A model generated the notes under the pieces. The model saw only the letters and a program-made list of their open reading frames with translations, ran no database searches and was not told the origin of the DNA. A program made the translations under genes and the position numbers. From Odontocerum albicorne (taxonomy: Eukaryota; Arthropoda; Insecta; Trichoptera; Odontoceridae): a stretch of 64,000 nucleotides of DNA. Below are positions 29,567 to 40,530 of the stretch, in pieces (the first letter of the stretch is position 1; each line of letters begins with the position of its first letter). The DNA is taken from positions 49,145,011-49,209,010 of the forward strand of contig OX463842.1 of NCBI GenBank assembly GCA_949825065.1, in the 5' to 3' direction.

Positions 29567-29985
29567 TCAACGGTTGGTGGCTGGGGGGGGGGGGGGGGGG
29601 AGGAAGGGAGAAAGGCATGGGACAATTTCGGCCAAGAGCGGATAAATTTTGGGTAAATAACTGTTCAACAGATGTTCCGATCGGTGTACTGATTTGGAAA
29701 TTTCTAGGGTTCCTAATCTGTCCAATTTATTTCCGTTAACACTGATATGTAAGAATTTGGCATCATCGATAGAAAAAGTATGATTCTCGCGGTGACAATG
29801 ATTAGCCATTTCAGAATAAATTAGAGGATTTGTTAAGGCGGATTTGTGTTCACGAAATCTCTTTTCAAAAGATCTTCCTGTCTTTCCTATATAGAAATTA
29901 TCACAGTCAGCACATAAAAGTTTATACACACCACTGTTGCTAAGTATTCCATTTTTGCCTTTCCCATTAAATAAGAGTTTCCAAT
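29567..29985 (-). pseudogene. Penelope-like element C-terminus with GIY-YIG endonuclease
   Basis: On the minus strand the open stretch reads KNGILSNSGVYKLLCADCDN, FYIGKTGRSFEKRFREHKSA, ... MANHCHRENHTFSIDD, ... LEISKSVHRSEHLLNSY. GVYKL and FYIGKTGRSF are the GIY and YIG motifs with the conserved R, followed by the REH segment; Penelope-like retroelements end in such a domain, which nicks DNA for integration. The usual Cys/His residues between the motifs (CADC; HCHRENH) are present. The frame ends in prolines encoded by an 18-base C-run (G-run 29583-29600) and goes out of frame relative to the 44.4-kb copy (TVEACISVPVRT). The reverse-transcriptase domain upstream is missing, so this is a 3' fragment. 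Confidence 0.85.
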
Positions 29986-29989
29986 TTTA

Positions 29990-31079
29990 AAAACCTTTAA
30001 ACATCCAACTATTCATAACAAATTAAGCATTGTATAAATTCTGAAATCAGCCTTTTTATATATTCGTAATTCCACAGACTGTGAAAATACATATTGGCAA
30101 TGACAGCAAATTGATTTCCCAAAAGATGTATTTTAGTTATCGGGAAATGTTGTTGATAATAATTAGAGGAACTTAGTTTATTATAGAAAAAAGCACGTTG
30201 TATGTCCCGAAGGAACTCGAATATAAAAAAAAACTAAGCAGTGTTATATACAGAACATTGTAAATTTTATGTTTACTTAAAACACACTGACTTTAATATT
30301 GTAAATAAACAGTCAAAGGGAGTTAAGCATAAGAGAAAACGAAATTTAAATAAATTTTATTTAAATATCTTTTTTTTACACATTTATGTCTGTATGTTTG
30401 CAAAAATATTATAATAAAATCCTCGATGTTTTGTTCTGAGAAAATATATAAATTATGTTTATCTTTTATTGGTTTGCGAAAGTAACTAAATTGGAAATAT
30501 TCTGTTTATTTGTATTTGAAAAGAAAAAGATTTTTGTTTTTAAATATAAAAACAGGGAAAACAGTACGGTTTATTGTTTTTAAGCGAATCATAACAATTG
30601 AATAACAATAAACCAAAATGTATTTGTTATTTTTCATGATATTATTTAATGTTTAAGAAAAACAAGATAATTCAATATCATGTTTTTTCAAAGTTGTCAT
30701 GAAATTGTTTTATTTTTTTTAAGCTATTTTTAAAATACTCGGTAGTACTGTTTTACATATTTCAACATATTTAAAAAATTTTGAGATAATATAATAATTT
30801 AAGTTAATGTTTTTTTTCATTTTATTTTAACTTGGACATGTGTTTTTTTTAAGGTATGTTTATTTTAATTTTATCTTTTAGTTTCGTAGAATGTTTATAT
30901 TTTTAATTATCATGTTAAACTTTATTATTGGTTGACTGGTAAATATTATGCTTTAATTATGAATATTATTCGTTCAGTTTCTGAAAAATTAAAAAGGAAA
31001 CAAATTTATTATATTTTCCACGATATTATATAAATGTTAAAGAAAAATAAACCAAAAAAGTGTCAAAGTGACCTTAAAT
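29990..31079. other. No supported gene
   Basis: Very AT-rich, long T- and A-runs. No repeat partner or RNA gene noticed. Confidence 0.5.
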
Positions 31080-31195
31080 GAAAACCAGACTCGGATCCTT
31101 TTTTGATAAAATCTGGGTTCCAACGGAAATCGAACTCGCAACACCTAGGTTGAAAGACAAGCGTCTTACCAACTAAGCTAAAGAGGGTGTCTCAA
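31080..31195 (-). repeat. tRNA-derived SINE, well-preserved promoter boxes
   Basis: On the minus strand TTTAGCTTAGTTGGTAAGAC (box A, TRGCNNAGTTGG type) and GCGAGTTCGATTTCCGTTGG (box B GTTCGATTCC-like) are about 47 bases apart. GAACCCAGATTTTATC follows, as at 39770. The full cloverleaf is not maintained. Confidence 0.7.
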
Positions 31196-32084
31196 TTTGT
31201 GTTTATACGTAGCATATAAGCTAAAGAAAAACATAAATTACGCTATTAGACGGCCTAAGAGTCAAACCAGAGAATCATCGATTCCGCCAGGAATCGAAAA
31301 TCACGGTTAGCATTCACACCCTGTGAAGACTAAATCGACGTTCATTTACTTAGTGTGAATGCTTAACGTTCGACCATAATCACCAACAAAAAAATTAAAT
31401 CAATGAAAATCACGCTCTCTCAAAAACAAAGTTCAATTTGACAATTTTAACAATGCTGTACGAATTAATGACAATATAGTGTTTTACAGCAGTCAGTCCT
31501 TTGCAATTTCATTGGTTATTTTTATTAAAATAAATTTCATTTTGTGTATTTGATATTTGTTTTAATATTTAAGAAATAAAATTTATTTCTATTGTCGTAA
31601 ATAGCTAGGTGCTGCACTCATGCTTTGCGATTACTTTGCGATTTACTCCACGTGTCCAGTATTTGTCGCCACGTGTGCACATGCGACTTATTGGTTTGTC
31701 CCACACGCAGTCCTATTCGCTATTAAGAGTCGCAGTTGTTGCAGTAATTAAACTTCAAACGTTTTATTTTTTAAATTAAATCTGAGGGTGCTAAAATATT
31801 TACCCCTTATGATAAGTAAAATAGTATTTATAAACATCTAAACTGTAATGTATAAAATTACAAGTATACTAACGTTGTATACAATAAAACCTAGAGAAAT
31901 GATTATTTAAATACAAGTTCAACCTATCAACTATTGTAGAAATGTGTTACAAGGTCTTATGTGAAAATAGCTCGACTGATCATTTTTAGGTTAGTCATTA
32001 GTTTAATTAAATCAAAATTCAGGTGAATTGGTTCAATAAATTGTAATGTAAAAAATATTTATAATTATTATTTACAGTTAAGAC
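31196..32084. other. No supported gene; SINE-like inverted bits at 31300-31372
   Basis: GTTAGCATTCACAC (31303-31316) and its inverse GTGTGAATGCTTAAC (31356-31370) recall the CATTCACGCTAAGC segment of the SINE heads at 3.36 and 47.86 kb. Otherwise AT-rich with nothing recognised. Confidence 0.4.
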
Positions 32085-32215
32085 ATTAAACACTGGAGGT
32101 TTAAATACATTGTAATTTGTTTAGTCAACCACTGTTTATTCCAATTTACACATTTTTTTTTGTTTTAAAGTGGAATAAACAGTGATTGATCAAACAATTT
32201 ACAAATTATTTCTAA
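32085..32215. mobile_element. Penelope-like terminal-repeat foldback, core deleted
   Basis: Left: TTGTAATTTGTTTAGTCAAC, CACTGTTTATTCCA. Right: TGGAATAAACAGTG, ATTGATCAAACAATTTAC. These are inverted outer parts of the Penelope terminal repeat, joined by ~25 bases of T-rich filler; the ribozyme-like core is missing. Confidence 0.75.
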
Positions 32216-32877
32216 TTAAAATCAAAAGTCAACACTGGAAGCAAAGCAAACACGCTGGTAGCAAAGCAAAAACACTGATCACCAAGAACATCTATTAAAT
32301 AAGTCACAAACATTTATTTATCAATTATATCTAACAACTGTGAAAATCCTGAATCTTTGAATCGATTTCTTAAAAAAATATATTTTAAATCAAAATCTGC
32401 TTTAAAGAAAAGTTCAATCAATAAAACTGTACCCTATCATTTAATTTACCCCCAGTAAATACTCTGAGTATTCTTTTTTCATGGGGTGGTTTGAACTTAT
32501 AATGTGATCTCGCGCACTATGGATCGTTTGATGATTTTTTGGGGTCGAGTTAAATTTGATTGAAAATGTATTAAATCCGTGTGTGATGAAACGGGAAAGT
32601 GCGTACGACTTGAAAAATAGATTACAATTATTTTTTAAAAGACTGGGGAGGGACCCTAAAAGATTTGGATCTGACTTTAAACTTAATATATTTTGCAATT
32701 CTTTGCTGGAAGGGTTTGGTAGCACACTGTTTCTCTGTGCATTTAGAAGTCATCTTTATCCACAGTTGGAGAATATTAAAAACTCAAATGTATCGTTAGA
32801 GTTAAAAGCAGCCTAACGCTACATCACAATACCAACGTCATTCAACTTGATACGATTATATCAGATCATCACAAGAC
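32216..32877. other. Open frames on both strands without recognisable domain
   Basis: Overlapping frames of 94 codons (minus, 32441-32725) and 86 codons (plus, 32556-32816). Neither shows motifs I recognise. The segment is the pre-insertion flank of the LINE J copy that follows. Confidence 0.4.
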
Positions 32878-32896
32878 GATGGGTGAGTACAGTATG

Positions 32897-33408
32897 TGAG
32901 AGATGGATAAAGAAAGATCACATCATCACAAGAAGAGGGCTTTTCCAGTTCAGCGCTCCTCTTTCTTTACGTCGTCCTTTACTGTCCATGCAGTGAGACT
33001 CTGGAATCAGTCACAAGCCAATATAAGACTCGCTCCGTCCTTGGCATGCTTTAAGAAGCGACTGAAAAACCTTTTAATTTCTAGTCAGTAAAGTAAAATA
33101 ACGTGTTTCATTCCTGATTTTTCTTTTCCTTTCCTCTCCACCATCCCTTCCTTTCCTTTTGATTGATGATATCTCACTTTATATGAAAAATAATGTTTGG
33201 GTAATTGTCCGTCTTTGTGGGGTTCGTGGGCATGTGCTCACGTATTTGTTTGTGGATTTCGTGGGGGTGGATAGTCATTTGAATGATTTATGCAACCACG
33301 TAACTTGCTTCATTTACTTTTGTCTCTTGGCTGGAGGAGATTGTCGCCTGGCAATAAGCCCGCCAGATTGTATTTGCAATAAAAGTGTTAAATAAATAAA
33401 CAAATAAA
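32897..33408 (+). mobile_element. LINE J, 5'-truncated, with target-site duplication
   Basis: Flanked by GATGGGTGAGTACAGTATG at 32878-32896 and again at 33409-33427. The similarity continues imperfectly into GAGAT..AAAGAAA, so the true boundary of the left copy could lie up to about 25 bases further right. It contains the ORF2 C-terminus, full 3' UTR and an AATAAATAAACAAATAAA tail, and is the reference copy of this family in the window. Confidence 0.85.
32935..33091 (+). pseudogene. LINE J ORF2 C-terminus
   Basis: Reads GRAFPVQRSSFFTSSFTVHA-type sequence in the frame ending VRLWNQSQANIRLAPSLA, CFKKRLKNLLISSQ and stop at 33089-33091. This is the RLWN ... IR..PSL..FKKRLK..L pattern that ends CR1/Jockey-like ORF2 proteins. 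Only about 50 codons of an expected ~900 are present. The same C-terminus is recognisable at 5.2, 23.9, 41.4 and 41.9 kb. Confidence 0.75.
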
Positions 33409-33756
33409 GATGGGTGAGTACAGTATGACAGAGATAAAGAAATACCACATTCACATAACAGTTCTTATAGTATTATACTATAGTATAATATTTTCTTATA
33501 CCGGTTCTATTTTATTATTCGTTCGTGTTGTACATCTCTTCCAGTATCTTATTTATAAGAAAAGTTTTATCATGTGTTTGCATGTATAGTAAAAAAAAAA
33601 GTGTATAGGATTTAGTACTATATGTGATTCCTGGTGTCTACTTTTTTTCTTGGAACACATCCTCCGAGTAAAAGAGGGAACTGTTGTTTAAAAAGAACTT
33701 TGTTATTAAAATTTTCATATTATTGGATAATTAATACACATGATTGTTTTTTTAAT

Positions 33757-34381
33757 TTAACCATTTCTGTCCTGTGATCTGTAACTAGTACACATTGCTT
33801 CTAAAAACTTTAATATCTCTATAAATATAAAAAATACTGAGTTCAGATTTTAGGTATTCCTCCGTAATACATTTACGCATTGAATGAAACAAATAATAAT
33901 AATAATAATTAGCACTTATCGGCCACATCAGAGATATTTTGTGAAAATTGGCAATAAATTCACCAATACAATCAAACGTGTGCCAGTGTGTGACGTAGGT
34001 ATATTCATTCTAAAACCGCTATGGGTGAGGAAGCGACACTGTTCACGTCTCAGTCTCACTGTACTTCGGTATATGGGAACTCAACAAATAGAATCTAAGT
34101 TCGCTCGCTTTTTCTCGCTCAGCAGCTCGCGGGCTTTCGTTCGAAGTGGTCGCTTCATCCGTTTCGTTAACGTCATCCTATGTTTTTTTTTCATGTTTTC
34201 AGCGATTAAGTTTCAAATATAATATAATATTATCACGTTTGACTTCAAATTTAAGCGATTGGCAACGAATATTCTTATTTTTTCGATTTTAAATCGCTCA
34301 TTTTTACATGTGTATTGATGTGTATTGAATACACAGCACCGGAACGCGCGGATTTTTCAGCACAGAAAGGGAAAGGTTTAA
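33757..34381 (+). mobile_element. TTAA MITE, copy D (piggyBac-type), 625 bp
   Basis: TTAA at 33757-33760 and 34378-34381. Left end TTAACCATTTCTGTCCTGTG; right end on the other strand TTAAACCTTTCCCTTTCTGTG with one extra A. The body is collinear with copies B and C but in the opposite orientation; it carries a 112-codon frame (33884-34222) equivalent to the broken frames in the others, so conservation of a product is not supported. Confidence 0.85.
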
Positions 34382-35519
34382 GGGTTTTTTCAACGTTCGA
34401 TAAACTATTTATTTATAAGTGAGTTTTTCAACACGATTGCGATGAATACATTTTAACTTAAAAATCATTTCAACATTGAACTCCTGGAAAAAGTAAGTAG
34501 GATACATTTCCAATGTTTGCTAATAAATAATTTTAATACTTTAAGAGTAAGCAAAAAAACAAATACATACTGTAAGGAAAATTGGACATTTGCAATACAA
34601 AATCCAAAAAATCCCAAAAAAGATACGTATCGCATCTTTGTAAGGGCTTGTCTGAAATAACTTTCAGCCAAAAATTGGTCCTCTGGTATATTTCTCTGTT
34701 TTGTCAAAATTTGGACTATTATTTTTTTTACGCTTTCAGTGAATCGGGTGTTGTATGCATTTATACTTTTAACAATTTTCGCATATATTTATTGAGTTTA
34801 TAATTGTATTAACTGCTAAGACGGTGAAGGACCCAGAGAAAAATCGTACTGGAAGCGAAAGCTCTTCATGAGTTATTGAACCATATGAGGTAGGGCAATG
34901 ATAAAAATTCAAAATAAATATATGAAATATTGGGTAAAGCACCATTGGATTTTATGATTAGCAAGAATTGAAATTAACGCCATACTTGCACCACACAATG
35001 ATTCCTGTACGGAAAAATAAACATGACGTAAAATAATACCATATTTTGTATCCAATGTTATTGTATAAATTCAATTATAAAATTTCGTTATGTTATTCCA
35101 ATGTTGTTGTATAAATTCCATTATACAATTTCGTGATTGTAATAAAAAATCGGGGTGTATTACATTAACAAAATGTATGAAGAACTTCATATGAATTTTA
35201 TAAATCATCGACAAAATTAATTGAAATTCAATATTTTGGTATTTATTTTCAAACTGAATTTGAGACTTTATTAATTGACGAAAGCTTCCAATCTAAATTG
35301 AATAAACGTCATTCAATTGAAATCAAATAAATAACATGTATAATGAATAGAATAATTAAATGCCTGTTTACATTACATCTCATTTAGCTTCCATAGTACA
35401 ATATTACTCTCTCATTAGGGCTTTATTGCTTTGATGATTTCAGTTTACGTAGTACCTGTAGGGCCCGTTGGGGTCGGAGCCACCTCTGTGTAATATATTA
35501 AATAGGACGTTTATAGTAG
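34382..35519. other. No supported gene
   Basis: AT-rich; a short G-rich strip CCCGTTGGGGTCGGAGCC at 35463-35480. Two ~40-base imperfect direct repeats (TTCCATTATACAATTTCGT type) at 35040-35130. Nothing else noticed. Confidence 0.45.
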
Positions 35520-37235
35520 AGTAAAATATTTTGTGTGAAAAACTATGTGATTATGTGATAAAAAAAACTATGATTACATGATGAAAAACGATGTTATTAT
35601 ATGATGAAAAACGATGTGATTACATTATGAAAAACTATGTGATTACATGATGAAAAATTACATGATGAAAAACGATGTGACTATATGATGAAAAACTATG
35701 TGAAAATATTATGAAAAACGATGTGATTATTATGATGAAAAACCACGTGAATATTTGAAAAACTATGTGATTACACGATGAAAAATTATATGATGAAAAA
35801 CGATGTGATTATATGATGAAAAACGATGTGATAATATTATGAAAAACTATGTGAATATATTATGAAATACTATGTGATTACACGATGAAAAATATGATTA
35901 TATGATGAAAAACGATGTGATTATATGATGAAAAATGATGTGATAATATTATGATAAACCATATGACTATATTATGAAAAACTATGTGATTACACGATGA
36001 AAAATTATGTGATTATATGATGTTAAACTATGTGAGTATACTATGAAAAACTATGTGATTATATTATGAAAAACTGTGTGATTATGTGATGAAAAAATAT
36101 GTGATTATATGATGAAAAACGATGTGATAATATTATGAAAAACTATGTTATTATATGATGAAAAACTATGTGAATATATTATGAAAAACTATGTGATAAC
36201 ACGATGAAAAATTATATGATTATATGATGAAAAACGATGTGATTATATGATGAAAAATGATGTGATAATATTATGAAAAACCATGTGACTTTATTATGAA
36301 AAACTATGTGATTACACGATGAAAAATTATGTGATTATATAATGTTAAACTATGTGATTATATGATGAAAAACAATGTGAAAATATTATGAAAAACGATG
36401 TGATTATTATGATGAAAAACCACGTGAATATATGAAAAACTATGTGATTACACGATGAAAAATTATATGATGAAAAACGACGTGATTATATGATGATAAA
36501 CGATGTGATAATATTATGAAAAACTATGTGAATATATTATGAAATACTATGTGATTACACGATGAAAAATTATATGATTATATGATGAAAAACGATGTGA
36601 TTATATGATGAAAAATGATGTGATAATATTATGAAAAACCATATGACTATATTATGAAAAACTATGTGATTACACGATGAAAAATTATGTGATTATATGA
36701 TGTTAAACTATGTGAGTATACTATGAAAAACTATGTGATTATATTATGAAAAACTGTGTGATTATGTGATGAAAAAATATGTGATTATATGATGAAAAAC
36801 GATGTGATAATATTATGAAAAACTATGTTATTATATGATGAAAAACTATGTGAATATATTATGAAAAACTATGTGATTACACGATGAAAAATTATATGAT
36901 TATATGATGAAAAACGATGTGATTATATGATGAAAAATGATTTGATTATATTATGAAAAACCATGTGACTTTATTATGAAAAACTATGTGATTACACGAT
37001 GAAAAATTATGTGATTATATGATGTTAAACTATGTGATTATATGATGAAAAACTATGTGATTATATTATGAAAAACTGTGTGATTATGTGACGAAAAACT
37101 ATGTGATTATATGATGAAAATCTATGTGATTATACAATATTATGAAAAACTATGTGATTATATTATGAAAAACGATGTGATTATATTATGAAAAACTGTG
37201 TGATTATTATCATGCAAAACTATGTGATTATATTA
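35520..37235 (+). repeat. AT-rich satellite, ~22-23 bp monomer with ~680-bp higher-order period
   Basis: The monomer is a GATGAAAAACTATGTGATTA(TAT) type with variants (ACGATG, CCACGTG, TTATGAAATAC, GATGTTAAAC). The same series of variants recurs: AACGATGTGATTATTATGATG at about 35716 and 36393, GATGTTAAACTATGTGAGTA at about 36019 and 36699. This gives a higher-order unit of roughly 677-680 bases, about two and a half times. Confidence 0.92.
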
Positions 37236-38117
37236 AGACATTGGAAAGCACATAAGAGAGTGTTACGGGCAAACAAAATTGTTCAACAAAAAGTTGATTC
37301 CATTTAATTTTTGCTTAAGGCGTAATGACAGTAATAATGAAATAACAATTTGTATAGCGCCGATTAAAGAGAAGACTCATCTCAAAAGTGCTCTTAATTG
37401 GGATTCAAACCCACTATTGTTGAAAGATTAAAAATATTGTGTGTATTATTTTTGTGAAATGATGGCTCATGTAGAATTTTGTAGAAGTGAAAGAAGACCC
37501 GTTTCTTTTGATTCATCGTAAGTCTTCTCTAGACTTTTATTCACAGAGAAATAATAACGAAATCCTTAACAAATTAACCACATCTTTTGTAAATTACAGG
37601 TAAATAAAACTAAAAAAACCAACACGAAAAATTCATGATCGTTATATTAAGACTGTCAAAATATTGTAACTATGAAAAAATAACTAACAGGAATAACAAG
37701 CATCTCACTAATCATACAATGGAATGCGCCTGTGTGCAGCGCATACATTGCACCTAAAAAAATATCGGCCCTGGTCACATCTTTACGGGGACACCCTGTT
37801 TGTGTTCACAGGCGTTGTGTATGAGTTCTGTTTTCATTCAATTTGCCAAACATTTGATGCCTGAAGGCGCCTCCTGAAGCTTCCCGCTGAGTTCTCTTCT
37901 CTCCATGCACGCATCGAGATACTTTAGGAAAAAAAAATGGTTCAGTCCTATTTTCAAACACGAGGGTCGTAACATAATGTAACGGTTGTTAAATTTGGTT
38001 TTTCCCATAGCTGCATTTAGCAAAAAAATTAGATTATTAATGAAAAGGGTTTTTACCCTCATTTTACGTATTATGAGATATTTAAAGTTTCCGCGGTTTT
38101 TTTTCCGGGTTACAATC
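37236..38117. other. No supported gene
   Basis: AT-rich with a GC-richer strip at 37725-37830 (GCGCCTGTGTGCAGCGC, GGGGACACCCTGTTTG). No coding or repeat assignment. Confidence 0.45.
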
Positions 38118-38525
38118 CTAGGATTGGTCTGCACCAAGCACTCGATCCCTCCACTCATCTCTGTCATCCGCCAGTCTCTTCATCTCCTGGTAGCTGCCAC
38201 AGCGCACATCCCGGATCACCCTGCCCATGTAGCTATATCTATGGTTATTGCCCTCAATCATTACCTCGACGATGGTAAGGAGCAGGCCTGGGTGCCTGAT
38301 GCTATGACCTATCCAACTGGATCGTTGTTGGGCAACTCTATTTAGGAGTTGCCTTGTTTCTCCGACCCCGCTCAATACCTCGTCGTTTCGGATGTGATCT
38401 GACCAATGGACCCTGGCCATGCGCCTGTAGCACCACATTTCAAAGGCAGTCAGACGCCCGGACTCGCTCTGCCTGATGGTCCACGTTTCGCAGCCATACA
38501 GCAGCACACTCCAGACAAGAGTTTT
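38118..38525 (-). pseudogene. RTE/CR1-like LINE ORF2 C-terminal region
   Basis: The minus strand reads KTLVWSVLLYGCETWTIRQ, LTAFEMWCYRRMARVHWSDH, IRNDEVLSGVGETRQLLNRV, SSWIGHSIRHPGLLLTIVEV and CGSYQEMKRLADDRDEWRD. The series VLLYGCETW ... LEAFEMWCYRRMLR..WTDH..N.EVL ... WIGH..RH ... Y.EMKRLA.DR.EWR is typical of the region after the reverse transcriptase in insect endonuclease-reverse transcriptase LINEs. About 135 codons are uninterrupted; the GKRRRGRPR-type basic stretch is degenerate (EGNNHRYSY). No polymerase core is present. Confidence 0.8.
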
Positions 38526-38689
38526 CGCGGTAAGGAAATGATTTCATAAAGTTTTATATTTTAAATAAAATTTGTACTTAACTAGAATGAATATTTATAA
38601 ACTTTTGTGTTATGTTTTATTAAACTTTCGCTATATACTGTAAAGCCTAACTTATTGCCATGTAGCAATATATTCTTACAAATCGAAAA

Positions 38690-38815
38690 AAACTTTAAAA
38701 AGCCTTTAGGGAAAAACAGAATGGAACTCTATTTTGATCTAGATATCAACTTAATCTAACCTGTAACCTCTGGTTTCGAAGGGAGGCGTCTCACTAACTA
38801 GGCCACGAAGGTTGA
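38690..38815 (-). repeat. tRNA-derived SINE
   Basis: On the minus strand CGTGGCCTAGTTAGTGAGAC (box A) then CAGAGGTTACAGGTTAGATT (box B position, degenerate). The downstream body is related to 39690-39780 (TTTAGGGAAAAACAGAATGG versus TTTAGTGAAAACTAGACTGG). Confidence 0.65.
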
Positions 38816-38879
38816 CTTTTAAATTCAGATATGCTCATTCGATATTAAAAAAATCTAAAAAATTTATGTGGCTCAGAAC

Positions 38880-39085
38880 TTTTTTACAATATTCGTACCA
38901 TCACGCCATTTCACTATCGGGATAGGCAGAGTTGACAGAGCACCAAATTTTTCAATCTTGACATACATGCTTAGCCTCTTCCACATCCATACACCTTCTC
39001 ACGCAACTTCTATGATTTTCTTCCAAAGTACCATTCACTTCATCCTACACACTTTTCTCGGTCTTTCTTTCACACGTCTTTTAAT
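38880..39085 (-). pseudogene. LINE S ORF2 C-terminal tail
   Basis: The plus strand shows CATCACGCCATTTCACTATC, GGGATAGGCAGAG, TTGACAGAGC; its complement encodes a degenerate ALSTLPIPIVKWRDGT-like end, matching the family S signature. Upstream on the minus strand is a frame-broken K/R-rich stretch (39040-39080). Confidence 0.55.
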
Positions 39086-39314
39086 TATTTTTTGTTATTT
39101 ATTTTATCAAACAGTGTTTATTTGACTTGCTTGTTACGTATTAAAACATGCCCTTAAAATAAGTTTTATCGATTTTTAGTTTTAGTTAGAATTTTACAGA
39201 TTTATAATTAAGTCTTGTCTTAACCATACAATAATTGCCAATTACAGTTTTGAATCAAATGCCAGTTTCGATGGTAAATATCCTAAAAAAAAGTTGCAGA
39301 TTCACTGCGTCGGT

Positions 39315-39540
39315 TTAAGAAAGACTTGCCCGGGGGCTCATGTTACTAATTTTTGCTGTGCGAGTGCTCGCGTGCGTGGCCTGAACCCCGGCCCCAAACC
39401 CTGCAAGCCCTTGCCCCAACTCGCGAGCCCCAGCAACCACCCCTCCGCACCGGCAAATTAAACTTTTCAAGAGGTTGTGATGACTCACAAAGTCTGCCGG
39501 TTGGTCGGCACTAATCAGAACGCTCATCAGCTCGACTTGA
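39315..39540. other. GC-rich patch of unknown origin
   Basis: Clearly richer in G and C than its surroundings (GCCTGAACCCCGGCCCCAAA, CCTTGCCCCAACTCGCGAGC). In one forward frame it reads RGLNPGPKPCKPLPQLASP before a stop. NPGP recalls 2A-like or LINE leader motifs, but the upstream DxE residues are absent. Possibly the 5' part of a LINE; not assigned. Confidence 0.3.
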
Positions 39541-39689
39541 TGTACTATCTGTTGGTGTGGAGAATTTCAAGTGGATTTCACCTAGTTGTAAGATAAAACT
39601 TTTAATCAATTTTGTCAATTGAATGACAATAGCTAATAATATATTGAAACATGATACTATATTGTATTGTATTACACTTTCGATGTATA

Positions 39690-39875
39690 CAGAACAACCT
39701 GATGGGCTTAATACCATGTGGCAATATCTTCGAACCAATTAGAAATGTGTTAAAGAGGCCTTTAGTGAAAACTAGACTGGAATTCTTTTTTAAAAATGTG
39801 GGTTCCATCGGTAATCGAACTCGCAACCTCTAGTTTAGGATATATGCGTTTACCAACTATGCCAAAAGGTCATCA
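39690..39875 (-). repeat. tRNA-derived SINE, best-preserved copy
   Basis: On the minus strand CTTTTGGCATAGTTGGTAAA (box A TGGCATAGTTGG), GCGAGTTCGATTACCGATGG (box B GTTCGATTAC), then GGAACCCACATTTTTAAAAA and a body ending with CCACATGGTATTAAGCCC. Boxes are about 42 bases apart. Body sequence is shared with 38640-38815. Confidence 0.75.
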
Positions 39876-40039
39876 AGGTGATATGTAATGTATCGAAGGA
39901 TCAACTTGGCAGAGTGTTCAATATTGCCTTAATCTTTTTTTAAATGTATATTGCAAGAGATATAAATATTTTGATATACTCGTAAATATGAAGTAAGAAA
40001 TTTAATATAACTATTTCAAATTCTTTTTTCGTTTGGTAC

Positions 40040-40290
40040 CCTTTAATACCAATGAGATACAGGCAAAAACCTTTTTGTTCTCAGGTACTTTGGGTCGGAT
40101 CAGTCAAGACTTATTGAATATATGTCCTCAGTGAGATACAGGCAAAAGCCTAGTTTACTGGGGACACGACAAATGAAAGGCAACAAACCCAGATCCATTA
40201 AAATTGTACGTCCGAATTAAGTTACCTGTTGTTTTTTCTCAAATAATGTATATTTCTTTTCATGTGAAAGAAAAAAAAATACATAAGAAT
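40040..40290 (+). repeat. LINE C 3' UTR fragment
   Basis: ACTTTGGGTCGGATCAGTCA, AGACTTATTGAATATATGTC and the GAGATACAGGCAAAAGCCTA to CTTTTCATGTGAAAGAAA segment match 3568-3772. A second partial start (GAGATACAGGCAAAAACCT at 40052) suggests a small duplication. Confidence 0.7.
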
Positions 40291-40439
40291 TTGTCATTCA
40301 GATATATTAAAAGCCTTGCTGAAGTAGACACAATTCGTCTTCGTACGTGTATGCAACAGTACATCACGTGAACAAATAACAACACTCCTATACGTACTCG
40401 GAGCATGCGACTGGGATTCTTTCTTTTATTTTTATTTTT

Positions 40440-40530
40440 ATTTTTTTATGCATTATCGAGAATAGAAGCCGAAACCCTTAGGTAGAATCCAAACATTTTA
40501 CTAACTAGGCAATGGAGGTCGTCTTTAATT
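40440..40530 (-). repeat. tRNA-derived SINE fragment
   Basis: On the minus strand CTCCATTGCCTAGTTAGTAA (box A-like), AATGTTTGGATTCTACCTAA, GGGTTTCGGCTTCTATTCTC (box B position, degenerate). Confidence 0.45.

Noticed and set aside
35520..37235. CRISPR-like array
   Set aside because: Repeats are contiguous monomers with no unique spacers, in a eukaryotic AT-rich setting; it is a satellite.
39337..39440. 2A-like peptide (NPGP) of a LINE polyprotein
   Set aside because: The conserved residues upstream of NPGP in 2A sequences are absent (RGLNPGP), and no ORF2 follows.
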